From Methylobacterium sp. WL1 (GTDB lineage Bacteria; Pseudomonadota; Alphaproteobacteria; Rhizobiales; Beijerinckiaceae): a stretch of DNA of 64,000 nt. The DNA lies in assembly GCF_008000895.1 (NCBI RefSeq), contig NZ_CP042823.1:3686001-3750000 (forward strand), written 5' to 3'. Below the pieces are notes generated by a model. The model was not told the DNA's origin, did no database searches, and was given only the letters and a program-made list of their open reading frames with translations. Below, one piece after another: positions 7,830 through 16,825 of the stretch. Numbering within the stretch: the stretch's first letter is position 1; each line of letters opens with the position of its first letter. The position numbers and the translations under genes were made by a program.

Positions 7830-10517
7830 ATGCCCGAACGCAGCCATCTCCAGCATGTCATCGAGAGCGCGATCGATTTCGCGATCGTCGTCACCGACCT
7901 GGATGGCATCGTCACCGACTGGAACGCCGGCGCGGAGAACATCTTCGGCTGGCGAAGCGGCGAGATCCTCGGTACCTCGGCCGACCGCATCTTCACCGCG
8001 CGGGACCGGGCGGCCGGGCGGCCGCGCGAGGAGATGCACGTCGCCCTCGCCGAGGGCCGCGCCGCCGACGAGCGGTGGCACGTGCGCAAGGACGGCTCCG
8101 AGTTCTGGGCCTCCGGCGAGTTGATGCCCCTGCGCCGCGAGGACGGCACGCGGCACGGCTACGTTAAGATCCTGCGCGACCGCACCGGCCCGCGCGAGGC
8201 CGGCGAGCGCCTGCGCAAGACGGAGGATCTGTTCAGGACGCTGCTGGACACGGTGGAGACGGCCTTCGCCATCGTCGAGGTGAAGTTCGACGGCGACCAC
8301 CCGGTGAATTACCGCTTCCTCGAGGCCAACCCGGCCTTCGAGCGTCAGGCCGGCGTCAACCTGCGCGGAAAATGGGTCACGGAGTTCGCCCCCGACCTGG
8401 AGCGGTTCTGGTTCGAGACCTACGGCCGCGTCGCCTGGACGGGGGAGCCGGCCAACTTCGAGAGCTACGCCAACAACTTCGAGCGCTGGTTCGACGTGCG
8501 CGCCATCCGGGTCGGCGAGCCCGCGGACCGGCATATCGCGATCTTCTTCAACGACGTGACCGCGCGCAAGGTCGCGGAAGCGGAACTCCGGACGCTCAAC
8601 GACACGCTCGAGCAGCAGGTGCAGGAACGGACCCTGGAGCTGAACACCCTTTGGGACACGTCGCCGGACCTCCTGCTGGTCATCGATTTCGCGGGGGTCT
8701 TCCGGCGGGTCAATCCCGCCTGGACGAAGATGCTCGGCTACACGCCCGAGGAACTCCTTGGCCGCCACGTCAACGCGTTCGTGGTCCCGGACGACCATGC
8801 CGAGACCATCGACGCCTACACCGCGGCGGCTGAGGGCGCCCAGCCGCGGATCGTCAACCGCTACCGCCACAAGGACGGGTCGCTGCGCTGGATCTCCTGG
8901 GTCGCGGTCCCGGCGGGAGACATGCTCTACGCCACCGGCCGGGACGTCACGGCCGAGAAGGAGCGCGACGCCCTCCTGCGCGACGCCCAGGACTTCGCGC
9001 GCCTCGCCCTGTCGGCGGTCGGCGGGGTCGGCGTCTGGACCTACGAGCTGGACAGCGACCGATTCTTCTACGACGCCGCCATCGCCAAGCTCTACGCGAT
9101 CGATCCGGACCGGGGATCGGAGGGCATCCCGCGTCCGGACTTCCTCGCCAACGTCCACCCCGACGACCGACCGGCGCTCAAGACGACGATGGCGGGCGGA
9201 TTGGCGAATGCCGGCGACCTCGAACTCGAGTACCGCCTGTGCCACCCGGACGGCACCGTCCACTGGGTCCTGTCCCGCGGCCATACCTACCACGACGCCG
9301 AGGGGCGGCCGCTCCGGCGCACGGGCGTCGGCATCGACACGACCAGCCAGCGCCAGACCGAGGAGGCCCTGCGCCAGTCGCAGAAGATGGAGGCGGTCGG
9401 CCAGCTCACCGGCGGCCTGGCCCACGACTTCAACAACCTGCTGGCTGGCATCTCCGGCGCGCTGGAGCTGATGCAGACCCGGATGGGCCAGGGCCGGTTC
9501 GCCGAACTGGACCGCTACATGACGGTGGCCCAGGGGGCGGCCAAGCGCGCGGCCGCCTTGACCCACCGCCTGCTCGCCTTCTCGCGCCGGCAGACGCTGA
9601 CCCCCAAGCCGACCAACGTGAACCAGCTCATCCTGGGCATGGAGGAATTGATCCGGCGCACCATCGGGCCGGAGATCGGCCTGGACGTCGTAGGAGCTCC
9701 GGCGCTGTGGCCGGCGCTGATCGATCCGGGCCAGCTCGAGAACGCGCTCCTGAACTTGTGCATCAACGCCCGCGACGCCATGCCGGCGGGCGGGCGCATC
9801 ACCATCGAGACCGCCAACACCCACCTGGATCGGGCCGCGGCCCTCCGGCACGACCTCCCCGAAGGCCCGTATCTCGTGCTGAGCGTGACCGACACCGGCA
9901 CCGGCATGCCCCCGGAGGTGATCGCCCGGGTGTTCGAGCCGTTCTTCACCACGAAGCCGATCGGCCAGGGCACCGGCCTCGGGCTCTCGATGATCCACGG
10001 CTTCGCGCAGCAATCGGGAGGCCAGGTGCGGATCGAATCGGAGGTCGGCAGGGGCACGACCGTGTGCCTGTACATGCCGCGTCATTGCGGTGAGGCCGAA
10101 GGCGGCGAAGTCGCCCTGCAGCTCTCCAGCGTGGCGCGGGCCGGCCAGGACGAGACCGTGCTGATCGTGGACGACGAGCCGTCCGTGCGGATGCTGGTCA
10201 CCAAGGTGCTGGAGGATCTCGGCTATACCGCGATCGAGGCGGCCGACAGCACCGCGGGGCTCAAGGTCCTGCAGTCGGACGTGCATATCGACCTGCTCGT
10301 CACCGATGTCGGCCTGCCCGGGGGGATGAACGGCCGGCAGATGGCGGATGCCGGCCGCGAGCGGCGCCCCAACCTCAAGGTTCTGTTCATCACCGGCTAC
10401 GCCGAGAACGCGGTGCTGGGGCACGGCCACCTGGAGCCCGGCATGCAGGTGCTGACCAAGCCCTTCCCGATGGAGGCGCTCGCCGCGCGGATCAAGGATC
10501 TGATCGTCGCCCGCTGA
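7830..10517 (+). CDS. Multi-PAS hybrid histidine kinase with C-terminal receiver
   Basis: This 895-residue soluble sensor has four PAS-like domains in order: about 8-125 (DGIVTDWNAGAENIFGW), 135-250, 275-390 (VNPAWTKMLGYTPEELLG) and 395-515. They are followed by a HisKA domain with the phospho-acceptor in GLAHDFNNLL (His532), a HATPase domain (N box near 640-650, DTGTGMPPE, GTGLGLSM) and a receiver domain with phospho-acceptor Asp826 (LLVTDVGLPGG) and the conserved Lys in LTKPF. No transmembrane segment is seen, so it senses a cytoplasmic cue. No separate response regulator is adjacent. The ATG at 7830 is preferred over a TTG at 7803. A TATAAT box lies at 7766-7771. Confidence 0.93.
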   Translation: MPERSHLQHVIESAIDFAIVVTDLDGIVTDWNAGAENIFGWRSGEILGTSADRIFTARDRAAGRPREEMHVALAEGRAADERWHVRKDGSEFWASGELMPLRREDGTRHGYVKILRDRTGPREAGERLRKTEDLFRTLLDTVETAFAIVEVKFDGDHPVNYRFLEANPAFERQAGVNLRGKWVTEFAPDLERFWFETYGRVAWTGEPANFESYANNFERWFDVRAIRVGEPADRHIAIFFNDVTARKVAEAELRTLNDTLEQQVQERTLELNTLWDTSPDLLLVIDFAGVFRRVNPAWTKMLGYTPEELLGRHVNAFVVPDDHAETIDAYTAAAEGAQPRIVNRYRHKDGSLRWISWVAVPAGDMLYATGRDVTAEKERDALLRDAQDFARLALSAVGGVGVWTYELDSDRFFYDAAIAKLYAIDPDRGSEGIPRPDFLANVHPDDRPALKTTMAGGLANAGDLELEYRLCHPDGTVHWVLSRGHTYHDAEGRPLRRTGVGIDTTSQRQTEEALRQSQKMEAVGQLTGGLAHDFNNLLAGISGALELMQTRMGQGRFAELDRYMTVAQGAAKRAAALTHRLLAFSRRQTLTPKPTNVNQLILGMEELIRRTIGPEIGLDVVGAPALWPALIDPGQLENALLNLCINARDAMPAGGRITIETANTHLDRAAALRHDLPEGPYLVLSVTDTGTGMPPEVIARVFEPFFTTKPIGQGTGLGLSMIHGFAQQSGGQVRIESEVGRGTTVCLYMPRHCGEAEGGEVALQLSSVARAGQDETVLIVDDEPSVRMLVTKVLEDLGYTAIEAADSTAGLKVLQSDVHIDLLVTDVGLPGGMNGRQMADAGRERRPNLKVLFITGYAENAVLGHGHLEPGMQVLTKPFPMEALAARIKDLIVAR

Positions 10518-10879
10518 TGGCCGTTGCGGGCGTGATCGCCGGGTTGCGTCGGCTGCCGTCCCAGGAATGCGGCCTCGCGGAACGCCATCGCGTCCGCGGT
10601 GTCGGATCCCCGGCGTCGCGGCGTTCCCGACCGCAACGCCACGGTCGCCATCAACGCGACTTCGACGGGTTCCGGTCCAATCGGCCGGGCCGGCTGAGGC
10701 CGGTCATGGCGGATATCCGACCGCATCTTTCGACCGTGTGCTGCGCAGCAGCCTCGACGGAGCTGCCCAGGGATCGCGCGGCAGGCCCACAGCATGCGAT
10801 CTTTACCCTTCCCGACGACCATGGGGACTGCACAGCGTGGCCTCGCCGCCGCTTCGATGTCGCAGTCCGAGGCCACGTC
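10518..10879. other. gap of 362 bp with no recognised feature
   Basis: The reading frame of the downstream membrane protein stays open through this stretch, but the translation (Arg-, Pro- and Ser-rich) does not look like coding sequence. No hairpin terminator for the kinase gene was found. Confidence 0.4.
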
Positions 10880-11904
10880 TTGTCCATCCGGAATGTCCGT
10901 ACGGATCGGTGCGTCGAACTCGATGTCTTCAAGACGTTCCTCGTACTGGGCATGGTGTTCGCCCACGTCGTCCAGATCGTCCAGGCCCCGATCGACGGGT
11001 TCACGGCGGGCCTGTCCAACGTCATCAACCTCGTGAGCTTCTCGGGATTTCTGTTCGCATTCGGCTGGGGGACGGCCCTGTCCGCCCGGTCCGGCCGGGT
11101 TAGGCCGGTGTGGGAGCGGCTGCAGGGGCCGGCCAAGATCCTGCTGGCCTTCTACCTGTCCGGGATCGGAGCCGTAATCCTGACCGACGGCAACGGGTGG
11201 TCGGCGGCGCGGATCCTCGGCGTGGTGACGCTGATGGACCTGCCGGGCCACAGCGAATTCCTCGCCTCGTTCTTCGTCCTGAGCCTCGCGATGGTTTGGC
11301 TCGGCAGAGGGCTCGGGCACGTCGTCCGCAGGCCGGCCTGTCTGATGGCGTGCGTTGCAGCCTCGGCCGCGTTCGGATGTCTCCCGTTCGACGGTCCCGA
11401 TCTGCCCTGGCTGGCGATCTTCGTCCCCGCGCCGGACAACACGTATTTCCCACTCGCCCCGTACGCGATGTGGCTGTTCCTGGGGGCCTTTTACGCCGAC
11501 AGGACGGAGCCTTTCGGCGGCATCGATCTCTGCCTCGCCGCGTCGGCGACCTACGCCCTCCTGACCGTCGCGTCGATCACCGGGAGCCTGCCTTGCGGTT
11601 CCCGCCATCGACCGTGTGGGTGATCGGGCCTGCGCTGTTCCTGCTGCTCTACCGGGCGGCCAGCATGGCGATCGTGCGGCGCATCGCGGTCCCGCGCCTC
11701 TGGACCAGCCCCGGTCGGCACGTCCTGATCTATCTGGTCGCGTCGAACTTGAGCCTGTTCGCCGTCCAAAACGTCTGGGGTCCGATCGCTCGAAGCCCGT
11801 GGGAGGCCGCGGCGCTCACCATCGTCCTGATGGCCGCGATCACGGTCCTCCGCGCGGCGTTGACGCGTGCGACGCAGGCCGCGTTCATGCTCGCACCGAC
11901 GTGA
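10880..11904 (+). pseudogene. Acyltransferase-like multi-pass membrane protein, frameshifted
   Basis: Two overlapping frames together encode one polytopic membrane protein of about 340 residues. It opens with DRCVELDVFKTFLVLGMVFAHVV, a charged segment running into a first helix with a His, as in acyltransferase-3 / OpgC-like membrane acyltransferases. The first frame runs to about 11590 (ends ASITGSLP). Homologous hydrophobic sequence then continues one frame away (FPPSTVWVIGPALFLLLYRA) to the stop at 11904. The shift lies near 11585-11600 and equals one inserted base or two deleted. The TTG start at 10880, behind GAGG, is tentative. It could modify a polysaccharide or lipid, but as read the product would be truncated. 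Confidence 0.6.
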
Positions 11905-11908
11905 CCTC

Positions 11909-13567
11909 CTAACCGCGCGCGCCGTCGCCCGTGACTTCGAGCACGACGCAGGCGCGGATCGGCCGGCCGTACTCGTCGGTGCCCGCGACCGTGACCCGGT
12001 GGGCGCCCGGCGCGAGGTCGTCGGGCAGGCCCGCGGTCCAGATGTGGGTCGAGGGCGTCGCCTGCACCCAGCTCTTCCTGGTCTCGGGATAGCGGGCGTA
12101 GAGTTCGGTCACGAACGGATCGAGCCGGCGCGTCCGCGCCATCGGCGCCGGCGCGCGGTCGCCGATCCGAATCGCGAGGTTCGTGCGCGGGCCGCCGTCG
12201 AACACGTTGACCACGAGATTGGTCGCCGTCAGCGCGTCCTGCGGGACCGGCGGGCGCAGCCCCTGCATCGGGTGGCTCGCCCGGACGATCTCGGGGGCGG
12301 CCGGGCGCAATTCGCTCTCGAAGGCGATCCGCATCGCCGCGTCCGGCTCGCCCTGGGCGGGGACGAAGCGAGTGGTGTAGTCGGTGCCGCGGATCGAGAG
12401 CACGTGGAAGCCGTTCGGCGTGCCGTCGCGGCTGTCGGCGGACGGGATGCCGGTGCGGGTATCCGGCCCGCTCCACCACGAGCCGGACACGGCGGTCATC
12501 ACGTGGTGGTGGTGCCGCTCCGCAAGGTAATGGTGCTCGGTGGTGTGGGTGTGGCCGGCGAGGCTCAGCACCGTCCGGCCGGCCAACAGGTCGAGGAGCG
12601 CGGCCCGGTCGATCGTCGCGCTGCGCGGGTCGTCGCCGGTATCGGTCACCAGCGGGATATGGGTCGCCAGCACGATCAAATCGTCCGGCGGGATTTCGGC
12701 CAGAAGGTTCTTCAGGAAGGTGAGCGAGCGCTCTCCGACATGGCCCCGGTAGGTGTTGGCCCCCACGGGCACCGGCGGCCCCATCCACTCGACGTTGTCG
12801 ATCATCACGAACAGCGCCCGCCCGTGACGGAACGCGTAGGTCGGCGCCCCGAACACGCGCTTCCAGGTCTCGCGGCTGTGGCGGGCGTCCGGTGCCTGCA
12901 TGTTGAGGTCGTGGTTGCCGGGCAGGCTGTACCACGGCAGGCCGATCCGCCCGACGATGCGGTTGGAGCGGCCGTAGAGCGAGAGGTCGTCGAACAGCAC
13001 GTCGCCGGTGGTGAGGCCGAAGGCCGCCGGGATCGCCATCGCCCGGGCGACTGCGGTGTCGCGCACGTGGTCGAGCTCGAACCGGCTCTCGGGCTGCGGA
13101 TCGGTGAACAGGATCACGTCGAAATCCGCCGGCTCGTCGGCCTTCGTCAGGGTGAAGTCGATCGAGGCCGGGAGCGGACCGGTAGGCGCGAGGCCCCTGT
13201 AGCGCAGGCCGAGGCCCGCGGGCGTCCCGCCGGGCTGGTGGATGTAGGAGTGGCGGGGCACGTTGTCGGCGTCCCGCGGCAGGGCATAGCCCGGCGGCTT
13301 GATCACGAACACCACCCCGTCTCCCGGCATCGGCAGGCGGTAGCGGCCGTCCCCGTCCGTCCGCACCACCTCCCGGCCGTTGGAGACCAGCACGCCCGGC
13401 AGCGGCGCGCGCGTGGAACCGGCCGCCCCGACGGCATAGACGATGCCCGTGGCCTCAGCGGATCCCTGCGCGCCGGCACGGCCGGCCAGGAGCGAGAGGG
13501 CGGCGGCGCCGGCGACGGTCTCCCGGCGGGTCAGACGTCCGGACGCTGGGATCGAATCGCGTGGCAT
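11909..13567 (-). CDS. Exported calcineurin-like metallophosphoesterase
   Basis: This 552-residue protein starts with a twin-arginine-type signal (LTRRETVAGAAALSLLAGRAGA). An N-terminal beta-sandwich with a carboxypeptidase-like fold follows (about 40-140), then a calcineurin phosphoesterase core (FTDPQPES, TTGDVLFDD, PGNHDLNM, ATHIPL, GHTHTTEHH) and a C-terminal beta domain. This is the MetallophosN-core-MetallophosC arrangement. Metal-binding Asp, Asn and His residues are present, although the first motif reads TDPQ rather than DxHx. It would hydrolyse a phosphoester in the periplasm or at the surface; the substrate is unknown. It converges with the acyltransferase-like gene with 4 bp between stops. 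Confidence 0.88.
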   Translation of the reverse strand: MPRDSIPASGRLTRRETVAGAAALSLLAGRAGAQGSAEATGIVYAVGAAGSTRAPLPGVLVSNGREVVRTDGDGRYRLPMPGDGVVFVIKPPGYALPRDADNVPRHSYIHQPGGTPAGLGLRYRGLAPTGPLPASIDFTLTKADEPADFDVILFTDPQPESRFELDHVRDTAVARAMAIPAAFGLTTGDVLFDDLSLYGRSNRIVGRIGLPWYSLPGNHDLNMQAPDARHSRETWKRVFGAPTYAFRHGRALFVMIDNVEWMGPPVPVGANTYRGHVGERSLTFLKNLLAEIPPDDLIVLATHIPLVTDTGDDPRSATIDRAALLDLLAGRTVLSLAGHTHTTEHHYLAERHHHHVMTAVSGSWWSGPDTRTGIPSADSRDGTPNGFHVLSIRGTDYTTRFVPAQGEPDAAMRIAFESELRPAAPEIVRASHPMQGLRPPVPQDALTATNLVVNVFDGGPRTNLAIRIGDRAPAPMARTRRLDPFVTELYARYPETRKSWVQATPSTHIWTAGLPDDLAPGAHRVTVAGTDEYGRPIRACVVLEVTGDGARG

Positions 13568-13643
13568 CGGGGGCTCCTACTCGGCGGCAAAGGCCAAGCA
13601 GAGGCATTTGACTGCCGGATGACAGAGCGGCCCCAAACGCGCG

Positions 13644-13676
13644 AGGCCCGCACCCCGGGTCGGGGTGCGGGCCTCG
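13644..13676 (-). terminator. Perfect 15-bp hairpin, transcription terminator
   Basis: The 15-base arms at 13644-13658 and 13662-13676 pair perfectly around a 3-base loop. The hairpin lies just after the L,D-transpeptidase stop on the minus strand, before the phosphoesterase start. It lacks a strong T run, which is common in high-GC genomes. It most likely ends transpeptidase transcription. Confidence 0.75.
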
Positions 13677-13708
13677 GCTGAACCCGATAAGCGCGGCGCG
13701 CGGCGAAC

Positions 13709-15007
13709 TTACTCTTCGTCGCCGGGCTCGAAGGTCTGGGGCAGCGGCTCGGCGCTGGCGACCGGGGTCGGCGCCCCGATGGTCGAGGGCACGTTCACGC
13801 CGTCGCGCTTGTAGATGTCGTCACGGAACTGCACGAGGCCGTCCGGGGTCGCCCAGGCGGTGATGTAGGTCCAGTAGACCGGCACCGGCTGGGCGATGTT
13901 GGCGTCGACGCGCTTGCCGCTCTCGATCGCCTGCTCGACCTGCTCGCGGCCCCAGCCGGGCGTGTCCTTCAGGAGCCACGTGATGTACTCGCGCACGTTC
14001 TGCACGCGCACGCAGCCCGACGAGATGAAGCGGAAATCGTCGCCGAACACGCCCTTGGTGTTCGTGTCGTGCATGAACACGCCGTAGGGGTTCGGGATGT
14101 TGATGCGCACGATTCCCATCGAGTTGAAATCGGCGCCCGATTCCTGCCGGTAGGTGAAGCGCGTGCCCTCGTCCGAGTTCCAGTTGATCGAGCGCGGCGA
14201 GACCTCGCCGTTGCCCGACAGGATGTGGATCTTGTTGTCGGTGAGGTAGTTCGGATCCTTCTGCATCTTCGGGATCAGGTCCTTCTTCACGATGGAAGCC
14301 GGGACCGTCCAGGTCGGGTTGAAGTTGATCTGGGTCGCCTTGGTGTTCATGATCGGCGACTGGCGGTCGATCTTGCCGACGCCGGCGGCGTGCAGCGTGA
14401 CGACCTGGCCGTTCTCCACGGTCTCCACCAGGGCGGCCGGGATGTTCATGATCACGAAGCGCCGGCCGAGATCGCCCGAATAGGAGCGCAGGCGGACGAC
14501 GTTGGTCTCGAGCTGATGCAGCCGCACGTCGGCGGGCACGTTCATCGCCTGCTGGGTGGCGAGGCTCATGGCGCCGGTCTGGCTGAGGCCGTGGCGGGCC
14601 TGGAACCGCTTCACGCCGGCCGAGACGTAGGAATCGTACACGCCGGAGCCGCCGGCGGCCGGATCGAGGTCGCCGGTGACGATCAGGCGCTGGCGCACCG
14701 CGGCCACGGCCGGGCCCTTGGCGCCGACGCGCAGGCGGTCGGCGCCGGAGACCGGGCGCCAGCCGCCGCGGTTGACGATGTCCCGGTAGCGCTCGACCAT
14801 CTGCTCGGTCGCCGACACGGTCTGGGGCGACAGGATCGGTACGGTCTCGCGCTGCACCTGCATGGCGGCGGGCGAAGCGTAGTCCTGCGCCCATTCGGCC
14901 TGGGCATAGTTGCCCTGGTCGCGGGCCTCGGCGGCACCGAGGCCGAGCGTGCCGAGCGCGGCGACGCCCAGCATGGCGGTGAACCGGTTTGTTGCCTTGA
15001 TGCGCAT
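13709..15007 (-). CDS. Murein L,D-transpeptidase (YkuD domain)
   Basis: This 432-residue periplasmic enzyme would form 3-3 cross-links in peptidoglycan or attach proteins to it. An N-terminal signal (TAMLGVAALGTLGLGAAEA) is followed by a peptidoglycan-binding helical domain (about 88-155, GVKRFQARHGLSQTG) and a YkuD catalytic domain. His313 lies in GVFMHDTN and the catalytic Cys332 in SSGCVRVQN, the standard HX14-18[S/T]HGChN-type site. The length and domain order match the LdtD/YcbB-like group. It is followed by a strong hairpin and preceded by a 295-bp intergenic region in which only ordinary promoter-like sequence is seen. Confidence 0.93.
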   Translation of the reverse strand: MRIKATNRFTAMLGVAALGTLGLGAAEARDQGNYAQAEWAQDYASPAAMQVQRETVPILSPQTVSATEQMVERYRDIVNRGGWRPVSGADRLRVGAKGPAVAAVRQRLIVTGDLDPAAGGSGVYDSYVSAGVKRFQARHGLSQTGAMSLATQQAMNVPADVRLHQLETNVVRLRSYSGDLGRRFVIMNIPAALVETVENGQVVTLHAAGVGKIDRQSPIMNTKATQINFNPTWTVPASIVKKDLIPKMQKDPNYLTDNKIHILSGNGEVSPRSINWNSDEGTRFTYRQESGADFNSMGIVRINIPNPYGVFMHDTNTKGVFGDDFRFISSGCVRVQNVREYITWLLKDTPGWGREQVEQAIESGKRVDANIAQPVPVYWTYITAWATPDGLVQFRDDIYKRDGVNVPSTIGAPTPVASAEPLPQTFEPGDEE

Positions 15008-15302
15008 CAGTCGCTGGCTCTTGTCCGGAGTTCGTCAGTTCATGGCGAGAGCGGGTGTACTCGGTCGCCACGGTGTCGGGATGGCCTTAAGACTCCCTAT
15101 CGAAGGGGCCGGATTGTGGCGTCGGCGTGCGCCAGCGCACGTGGCGACTGGATGCGGCACGGCGACAACAGTCCTGGGTGGACCAGTGTGGCAGAGATGT
15201 CACCGCAACGCGGGCCGGCGCAGGATTCCGCCTTCCTCATAAGGACCGGCCGCGCGGGCCTGACGTGTCGTCTCGGTCGATCATCATCCTCAGGACGGAA
15301 GC

Positions 15303-15788
15303 ATGCCGATGAAGATCTTTTGCGCGGCCCTCCTCGGCCTCAGCGTGTTCACGGGGGCGGCCCAGGCCGACCCGATCAAGGCCGGCGACCTCACGATCGA
15401 CACGCCCTGGTTGCGCGCCACGCCGAACGGCGCCAAGGTCGCTGGCGGCTACGTGACGATCCGCAACTCCGGCACCGCCCCGGACACGCTGACGGGCGCC
15501 GCGGTGCCGTTCGCGCGCTTGGGCGAGATCCACTCCATGTCGATGGAGGGCGGCGTGATGAAGATGGCCCCGGTCTCCGGAGGCCTGACGGTCAAGCCAG
15601 GCGAGACCGTGGAGCTGAAGCCCGGCGGCTATCACCTGATGTTCGAGGGCCTTTCGGGCGCCCCGAAGGCCGGCGACAGCGTGTCCGGGACGCTCACGTT
15701 CCAGCGTGCCGGCACCGTGCCGGTCACCTTCTCGGTCGCACCGATCGGGGCGAGCGCGCCCGGTGGCGGTCACCAGCATCAGCATTAA
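15303..15788 (+). CDS. PCu(A)C-type periplasmic copper chaperone
   Basis: This 161-residue protein has a signal peptide (MPMKIFCAALLGLSVFTGAAQA) and the DUF461 / PCu(A)C copper site H-x(n)-M-x(21-22)-H-x-M: His77, Met86 or Met88, His111 and Met113. It binds Cu(I) and delivers it to cytochrome c oxidase, usually together with Sco or Cox11. A His-rich tail (GGGHQHQH) could add a second copper site. It stands alone here; no Sco or oxidase gene adjoins it. A second in-frame ATG lies 6 bp downstream of the chosen start. Confidence 0.93.
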   Translation: MPMKIFCAALLGLSVFTGAAQADPIKAGDLTIDTPWLRATPNGAKVAGGYVTIRNSGTAPDTLTGAAVPFARLGEIHSMSMEGGVMKMAPVSGGLTVKPGETVELKPGGYHLMFEGLSGAPKAGDSVSGTLTFQRAGTVPVTFSVAPIGASAPGGGHQHQH

Positions 15789-16248
15789 AACGGCCACCGC
15801 CGGGGTGACTACCGGCTCGGCATGAGCCGACGTGCTGAACCAAGCCCTTGGACCCGTTCACGATTGCGCGGCTGTCGCGAGCGGCTCGGGCCTCCGGCTC
15901 TGCCGAGCCCGGACGGCGATACACCTTCCGGGTGTCTCGAAATGGGTCATGCAACTGATCCTGGCGTCGCCGACGCGCCCCTGTTCAAGGCCTGCGCGCC
16001 CGAGGGGAGCCCGATTCCAAGACCGGTCCAAGGCACCGTGTATTCGGTGGTGTCCAGGTCACCTTTTGAATGCTTGCAGCCGGCCGTGTACGCCATATCT
16101 TAACCATCGGCCGGCTCATTAAGGTTAAGGAAGATCTAACCCTGATGCCGCCGCGGTTCGGCGCTAGGATTGCGGCGTCGCCCGAGAGCCATGGCCGGAA
16201 TGTCCCGGTCCGGGACGGCTTGGCCCGTCGGCGGCACAGGAGAGGCAC
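15789..16248. other. 460-bp intergenic region upstream of rcdA
   Basis: No convincing gene is seen. The distal part is GC-rich without recognised structure. The proximal 150 bp holds AT-rich TTAA motifs described in the next entry, then a strong ribosome binding site (AGGAGAGG) before rcdA. Confidence 0.5.
16100..16128 (+). promoter_or_regulatory. Candidate CtrA binding site upstream of rcdA
   Basis: TTAACCAT at 16100-16107 matches the CtrA half-site described in Caulobacter. TTAA recurs at 16119-16122 and 16125-16128, and TTAACC (16100-16105) forms an inverted repeat with GGTTAA (16123-16128). The spacing is not the classical TTAA-N7-TTAA. It lies about 120-150 bp upstream of rcdA. Confidence 0.4.
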
Positions 16249-16779
16249 ATGAACGGCTTCGATGTCACGTTCCGGGACGATCGGGACTGGGTCGATTTCG
16301 GCAAGACCTACGTCAATTCCGAGGCGTTCAAGACGCTGTTCCGCGACGGCATGCTGCTCGTGGAAGAGACGGCGGCCTATCTCGACGGCCAGGGCCGGGA
16401 CGAGTCGCGCCTGGTTTCCCGGGATGCCACGCTCAGCTACGCGGCGGAGAGCATGCGCCTCACGACGCTGCTGATGCAGATCGCGTCGTGGCTGCTCGTG
16501 CAGCGCGCGGTGTCGGAGGGCGAGATGACCCCGGCGGAGGCGCTGCAGGAGAAGCATCGGGTCAAGCTCGGCAAGTCCGAGCCGCCGAAGCAGTCGGACT
16601 TCTCCCTGCTGCCGATGCGCCTCCAGCAGCTGATCCTGCGGGCGCGCCGGCTGCATGCCCGCATCCTGCACCTGGATTCGCTGATCACCGACGACCGCCC
16701 GACGCCGATGCCGGTGGAGAGTCCGGTGGCGGCCCAGCAGGGTCTGCTGCGCATGGCGTTCCGCCTCGGCGAGGGCTGA
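16249..16779 (+). CDS. rcdA: RcdA, regulator of CtrA degradation (DUF1465)
   Basis: This 176-residue cytoplasmic adaptor belongs to DUF1465. In Caulobacter, RcdA helps localise or prime the ClpXP protease with CpdR and PopA so that the cell-cycle regulator CtrA is degraded. Family-typical segments are visible: SEAFKTLFRDGMLLVEETAAYLDG (about 23-46), then YAAESMRLTTLLMQIASWLL (about 64-83), and VAAQQGLLRMAFRLGEG at the C-terminus. It is predicted to be all-helical, with no membrane segment. The ATG follows AGGAGAGG. It converges with the MetQ-type gene across a hairpin. Confidence 0.9.
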   Translation: MNGFDVTFRDDRDWVDFGKTYVNSEAFKTLFRDGMLLVEETAAYLDGQGRDESRLVSRDATLSYAAESMRLTTLLMQIASWLLVQRAVSEGEMTPAEALQEKHRVKLGKSEPPKQSDFSLLPMRLQQLILRARRLHARILHLDSLITDDRPTPMPVESPVAAQQGLLRMAFRLGEG

Positions 16780-16787
16780 GGAGGGCG

Positions 16788-16818
16788 GCGCGGTCGGTCC
16801 CGAAGGCTCCGACCGCGC
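16788..16818. terminator. Bidirectional hairpin between convergent genes
   Basis: The 10-base arms at 16788-16797 and 16809-16818 pair perfectly around an 11-base loop, in the short gap between the stops of rcdA and the MetQ-type gene. It can serve both directions. Confidence 0.65.
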
Positions 16819-16825
16819 GCAGACC

